Shown here: positions 59,413 to 64,000 of the stretch, piece by piece
Layout of the letters: each line of letters opens with the position of its first letter
Numbering within the stretch: position 1 is the stretch's first letter
Source of the DNA: Utricularia gibba
Taxonomy: Eukaryota; Streptophyta; Magnoliopsida; Lamiales; Lentibulariaceae
NCBI GenBank assembly: GCA_002189035.1
Contig: NEEC01000026.1
Span: 578,501-642,500, forward strand
Direction: 5' to 3'
Length of the DNA stretch: 64,000 bases
The notes under the pieces: generated by a model
The model's input: the letters and a program-made list of their open reading frames with translations, nothing else
Told to the model about the DNA's origin: nothing
Databases searched by the model: none
Program-made: the position numbers and the translations under genes

Positions 59413-62317
59413 ATGGAATTGGTTTCCTACATATTGATATACATGTTCCTTCTGTTCTCAATTTGCCACTCATGGAATATTCCAAAATACCTGGAGCCAG
59501 CTTCGGTTGTCTACGAGAACAAGACAGCCATCTCAGATTTCCGACTAGTTAATAGGCGGAAGCTGGCTTCCTGTGCCACCTTAAATCAAGATAACAAAAT
59601 CGAAATTCTGACTAGCGGTAATCTTCCTGACGATAGCATGATCACAGTTAAAATTTCAGGTGTTCTCGTCCCTGATAGTGGTGATTGGGTCGGCTTGATG
59701 TCCCCTTCTACAGCAGAGTAAGAAAGTTGATAAACACCTGATTTCTACATCATTTTCCTTACTTGAGCAATAACTGACTCAACATATTGGTGAGTGATAT
59801 AGTTCTGGTACTTGTTTGGGAAACGACATAAAGTACGTTGAAACTGGAGACCTTGCTTCCTTACCTCTTGTATGCGACTATCCTCTTAAGGTGACCCGCT
59901 CACTCATCTCCAAAACCCTTTTCATAATAATAATAATGTTTTTTTTATCTTCCTACAGTCTCAATATGCGAGTAACGACCCAGATTATTTGCCCTGCAAC
60001 AAAACAGAATGTCTGAGCAGCAACCAGGGTGGAGAAGAATGCACCTTCGAAGGATGCACAGCAGTACTATCTTTTCATGCCATTAACATAAGAACCGATC
60101 TCAAGGCAGTGTTCTTTGGTGGAGGATATGGTACTCCTTGCATTTGGGCGACCTCCAACATTGTATCCTTCGCCAACCCCAGCAGTCCTCTCTACGGGCA
60201 CCTCAATAGTGTTGATTCCACTGGAACTTCGGTACGTTCTACTTTTCAAATTCGACAAGCTTAACTAATCAGCTGAATTATAAATTTTCCTATATTTTTG
60301 ACATGATGTGGGTTATGTAGATGAGATTAACGTGGGTTAGTGGTGATGAGGCTCCACAACAAGTTCAATATGGATCGGGAAATACCTTAACATCAACAGT
60401 GACAACCTTCACCGTTGATGATATGTGCACTAGTGAGTATATTTTTTTGTTATAATTTTTATGATATGCAATTCAACTGAAAGTTTCTACAGTTTAATAG
60501 TATGCAGTATGAGAGTTCAAATACATCCATCGAAATGTTACTAATTTAGATTGATGCTGCTAATCAGCTGATTTGGTGCCGAGCCCTGCTGTGGACTTTG
60601 GCTGGCATAATCCAGGCTACATTCATACTGCCGTAATGACCGGACTCAGCCCTTCATCTTCCTACACCTACAGATATGGAAGGTAAGTGTTTAAATGAAA
60701 TGACGATGGATGATAAGTGCAATGTAGTGTTTATTTGGGATTAACCAATCAATCGTGTTTTATTGCTGATTTCTTCACATTTTTTGTGCAGCGATGTCGT
60801 GGGATGGAGCTCAAACATCAGCTTCACAACCCCGCCAGCAGCAGGGGATCTACAGTTGCGTTTCCTTGCATTTGGGGATATGGGGAAGACCCCTTTGGAT
60901 CAGTCTGATGAACACTACATACAAGTATGCTATTTTTTTCAATGTTTTTGATCTTATTCTTTCGCATATTATAATATCAATATTATTTGGTCACTAACTC
61001 TATATAAATTATTTCGACTTTTTTCAGCCAGGAGCATCTTCCGTAGTCAACGCTATGCTTGATGACATAAACAGTGGGAGCGTCGATATCGTGTATCATA
61101 TTGGAGACATCAGCTACGCCACTGGATTCCTTGTTGAATGGGATTACTTCCTCCGACAAATCAGCCCCATAGCTTCTCGTGTAGCTTGGATGACCGGCAT
61201 CGGAAACCACGAGAGGTACCTTATTCATGGATCTGTTTTATTTGACATTATTTTACCTTCCCTTATTAAAATAAAAATATGGCTCTTCTGGCTTATTTAG
61301 GGACTTCCCTGAATCTGACTCAGTCTACATCACTTCCGATTCTGGTGGTGAGTGCGGTGTCCCTTATGAAACCTACTTCCCAATGCCGACTCAAGGGAAG
61401 GACAAACCATGGTACTCCATAGAGCAAGGCCCCGTGCATTTTACCATCATATCAACTGAGCATGATTGGACCGCAGGCTCAGAACAGGCAATTCTTGTTC
61501 ACTTGACCATCTCCAGCCTCTACCAGAATCTGGCACATTATCATTGTCTTCTCGTGTGTTGTGTTGTTGCAGTATACGTGGATGGAGAATGACTTGGCAT
61601 CGGTGAACAGAATTACAACCCCATGGATTGTCTTCCAAGCGTAAGACTACAAAAACTAGCAATACACTTTAGCCATGGAGGACACACTTCTTCCCATCTT
61701 TGAATATTGTTTTCTTCAAACAGGCACAGGCCATTCTACACATCAGCCGTGGAGGACACGCTTCTTCCCAACGATAGCGTTGACCCAAACTTTGTCTCGG
61801 CTGTGGAACCACTATTGCTCAGTTACAAGGTTGATCTTGTCTTAGAAGGACATGTTCACAATTACGAGAGAACTTGCGCCGTTTACAAGAGCACATGCTT
61901 GCAAATGCCCACTAAAGATGATTATGGAGTTGACACATATGATTTCAGCACCTATGAAGCTCCAGTTCACATCGTCATCGGAATGGCTGGATTTAAACTA
62001 GATGGCTTTGTAAAAAATGTGAGCCAAACGTCCGGTAATTACTCATTTTCCACACACTAATCTCTTGTTGTGCTTTCCACATTCGCAGAACACATGGAGT
62101 TTGAGCCAGATCTCAGAATTCGGGTACTCGAGACTCACCGCCACAAGAAACGAGATTACATCCGAGGTAATTGAGGAACATGTCTTGCCATCTTGGGATG
62201 ATTCAAAGTATTAGGATGCGGTATCATAACTTGTGCGTATAAATTATGTATTTGATGCAGTTCGTGGATGCAGCTACAAAGCAAGTCTTGGACAGTTTCA
62301 AGATCACAAAACCTTGA
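59413..62317 (+). CDS. Purple acid phosphatase-family metallophosphoesterase, 12 exons
   Basis: A secreted or vacuolar dinuclear-metal phosphoesterase related to plant nucleotide pyrophosphatase-type PAPs ('probable inactive PAP 1'-like). Exons: 59413-59717, 59803-59890, 59959-60231, 60321-60432, 60568-60682, 60792-60924, 61028-61215, 61301-61487, 61573-61640, 61724-62018, 62089-62166, 62261-62317; total 1899 nt (632 aa), phases consistent. The N-terminus MELVSYILIYMFLLFSICHS is a signal peptide or anchor. The fibronectin-like PAP N-domain includes MRLTWVSGDEAPQQVQYG. The metal motifs are all present: GDMG, GDISY, GIGNHER, ISTEH, GHVHNYER. AHRPFY replaces the more common GHRPMY. The exon 8/9 intron seems to use a GC donor. 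'Inactive' in homolog names is not evident from the ligands here. Confidence 0.88.
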
Positions 62318-62960
62318 TAAATAACACCTGATGGCCCTTGAGTTTAATAAAAACCCATTTCTGACATTCCCAGCTGGCCAACTGTATCGATTCTTCGTAT
62401 CATGAATAAGGAAATTGATATTATCATAAATCATTATCATAAATTTTAAAATGAAAAGATTCTGCGATAACGAAAGGAAACAACTTGACTCCAATCTTTT
62501 TTTACTTCAGAGCCTTTCGTTGTGTTACTACATATTGCATTTGACTAAAAAAGCGAGTTAAGCTGAAAGTAGATTTTTGATGCCTAATTAAGAAAATTAT
62601 TAGTTGTCTTTCTAGAACTCATGTATCAATAAGAGAATTTCTAGTATTTGGTGAGTATACTACAATATTTGGTGAATAATATTTCTCTCAATGAATTTTT
62701 GGTATTTGAATTGGTATTTTGTGAATATACTACAAATTCAATTGATCTTGAATACTGATTTTTATGTATATTAAAAATTATTTTATATTTTTGGATGATT
62801 TCCCACAATATAGATGACTTAAGACTTTTTTGAGGAACTAATAAAGAGAAAAATAATGCAGTTCCCTAATCCAAAGAAACAAGATATCAATGAAAACAGA
62901 TAAACAAAGTTTACAAAGGATTATAATAACTCAAGAGAGAGAGTTTGCCATCAATCAACA
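62318..62960. other. PAP 3' flank and AT-rich spacer with short repeats
   Basis: The segment 62630-62735 contains imperfect repeats of 'tatttggtgaatatactacaa'. Nothing coding. The LINE sequence begins immediately after. Confidence 0.5.
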
Positions 62961-62963
62961 GAA

Positions 62964-63966
62964 ATGGAGAGAGAGAACGCGAGTGAAAACCCGCGCTCGC
63001 GGCTTTCAAACCCACCGTACCTAAATCGGGACCGCCGCCCGCCTTCCGACGGGCCGATTCAGAAGGGTCGGGATGGAGCGACACCTGGGGAAGGAAGGAT
63101 TAGGAAACATGAACCCTATTGGAAGTCATTGACACGCATTTGCCACACCTTTTTCGTTACCCTTTTTCCGAACAACTGGGGGGCAGCAGAGCTTCGACTC
63201 CACTTCGCGGATTGTGGGACGCTGGTAGATGTGTATGTAAGCTCCCGTCCGGGCAAAAATGGGCAGCGATTCGGCTTTCTACGTTTCAGCAAACAAGGCG
63301 AGGCTCAGAAGCTGGAAGACTGCGTCAGGGAGACAGCATCCAAGGGCGCCCGCCCTCTGGCCGTACGTCGATACTGGGTGGGGAAGGCAAGCGGACAGAC
63401 AGAAAGGGCCGATACGCAAGTGTTTCGTACACAGGGGACGCAACCTCAGACGAGGGGAGGGCCGCAGTCCCCCAAACTGGTCAAATGGGGCTGCGTACGT
63501 GGGCGGAAGTCGCAAGCTCATCGATTAACCCAAACCAGCTCCCAAAGGGAAACGGACACTCAGGACAATCTCCTATCCCTCTGGTGGAGGATCCAGAAGC
63601 CAAAACATGGGCATCAAGAAGCGTCATCGGTGAGGCGAAACAGATCTATGAAACTTTCACACTTAGAATCATGCTAGGGGAGGCAGGTTTCCAGGGGATA
63701 CGAGTGCTGAGCATGGGTGGTCCACGGTTCCTACTAGAATTCAAGGACCAAGATCAACTGAATGCAGCCACCGCCACCGAGAACCCATGGTTCACGGAAC
63801 ATTTCCACTAGATCAAATGCGCTGAGTCTTTTGATGCAAAAAATCGTTACACCTGGTTGAAGATTAAGGGACACCCGTTAGAGGCATGGGCAGACAACAA
63901 TTTCAGACGGATAGCAACCGAGTGGGGATCAGTCATCGCCGTTGGAGAAGCTACACTAACCCGTGA
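62964..63966 (+). pseudogene. LINE (L1-type) ORF1 with RRM and DUF4283-like parts, frameshifted
   Basis: The first frame (62964-63440 or so) is basic and contains TFFVTLFPNNWGAAELRLHF, then GTLVDVYVSSRPGKNGQRFG, then FLRFSKQGEA, an RRM of the kind found in plant L1 ORF1 proteins. A second frame carries on with MGLRTWAEVASSS and LEFKDQDQLNAA...ENPWFTEHF. After a stop at 63810 it reads SFDAKNRYTWLKIKGHPLEA and WADNNFRRIATEWGSVIAVG, the DUF4283-type region of such proteins. There are at least two frame breaks. The reverse transcriptase ORF2 is missing; the sequence runs into telomere-like repeats. Confidence 0.8.
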
Positions 63967-64000
63967 TTAGGGTTCAGGGTTTAGGGTTCAGGGTTCAGGG
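63967..64000 (+). repeat. Telomere-like heptamer repeats (TTCAGGG/TTTAGGG)
   Basis: A partial TTAGGG is followed by TTCAGGG, TTTAGGG, TTCAGGG and TTCAGGG in perfect 7-bp phase to the window edge. TTTAGGG is the plant telomere unit, and TTCAGGG is a one-base variant. The array continues outside the window. Confidence 0.85.

Noticed and set aside
1-64000. tRNA, rRNA, organelle or bacterial genes
   Set aside because: No cloverleaf-like conserved boxes, rRNA blocks, operons or plastid genes were seen on either strand; all confident genes are nuclear plant genes or transposons.

Overview
This window is nuclear DNA of a flowering plant, very probably a woody or other core eudicot. The evidence is spliced genes with GT-AG introns and AT-rich introns, plant-only families (TPS-g terpene synthase, CIPK, arginine-rich CCCH zinc finger, ETG1-type MCM-binding protein) and a dense plant transposon load. 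No tRNA, rRNA or CRISPR was seen. The species cannot be named from the sequence.

Layout. 1-16.3 kb is transposon territory: a broken Ty1/copia pol, a solo LTR, a 6.4-kb PIF/Harbinger element with perfect TIRs and TTA target-site duplication (TSD), a Mutator MURA relic and two more solo LTRs. 16.4-27.8 kb is a gene island: a CCCH/ankyrin zinc finger (+), the MCM-binding protein ETG1 (-), a small conserved zinc-motif protein (-) and mitochondrial Mn superoxide dismutase (-). 27.8-36 kb is AT-rich and repeat-rich, with one LTR nested in another. 36.2-41.3 kb holds a TPS-g terpene synthase (+) and an intronless CIPK (-). 42.5-58.6 kb is a second transposon cluster: a 7.1-kb Mutator-like element with a 10-bp TSD, itself holding an LTR and a copia fragment; a second Harbinger; a solo LTR; a Ty3/gypsy pol; and a copia-type LTR. 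59.4-62.3 kb is a 12-exon purple acid phosphatase (+). The window ends in a LINE ORF1 running into TTCAGGG/TTTAGGG telomere-like repeats.

The host genes are unrelated housekeeping and stress genes: DNA replication, mitochondrial superoxide removal, calcium-sensor kinase signalling, RNA-binding stress response, volatile terpene synthesis and a phosphoesterase. They form no pathway or cluster.

The most unusual observation is a chimeric passenger gene found in both large DNA transposons although these belong to different superfamilies. It has an LP...RSL...P module, a charged region, then an FCP1/NIF-type HAD phosphatase domain. Other points: three host genes each carry exactly one single-base loss in a short homopolymer (assembly error or decay), the Mn-SOD gene has lost the start of its last exon, two introns look like GC-AG, and four LTRs of one family survive as solo LTRs with readable target-site duplications.

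Limits: all exon boundaries were read by eye from splice signals, reading frame and remembered family similarity. No alignment or database search was run.
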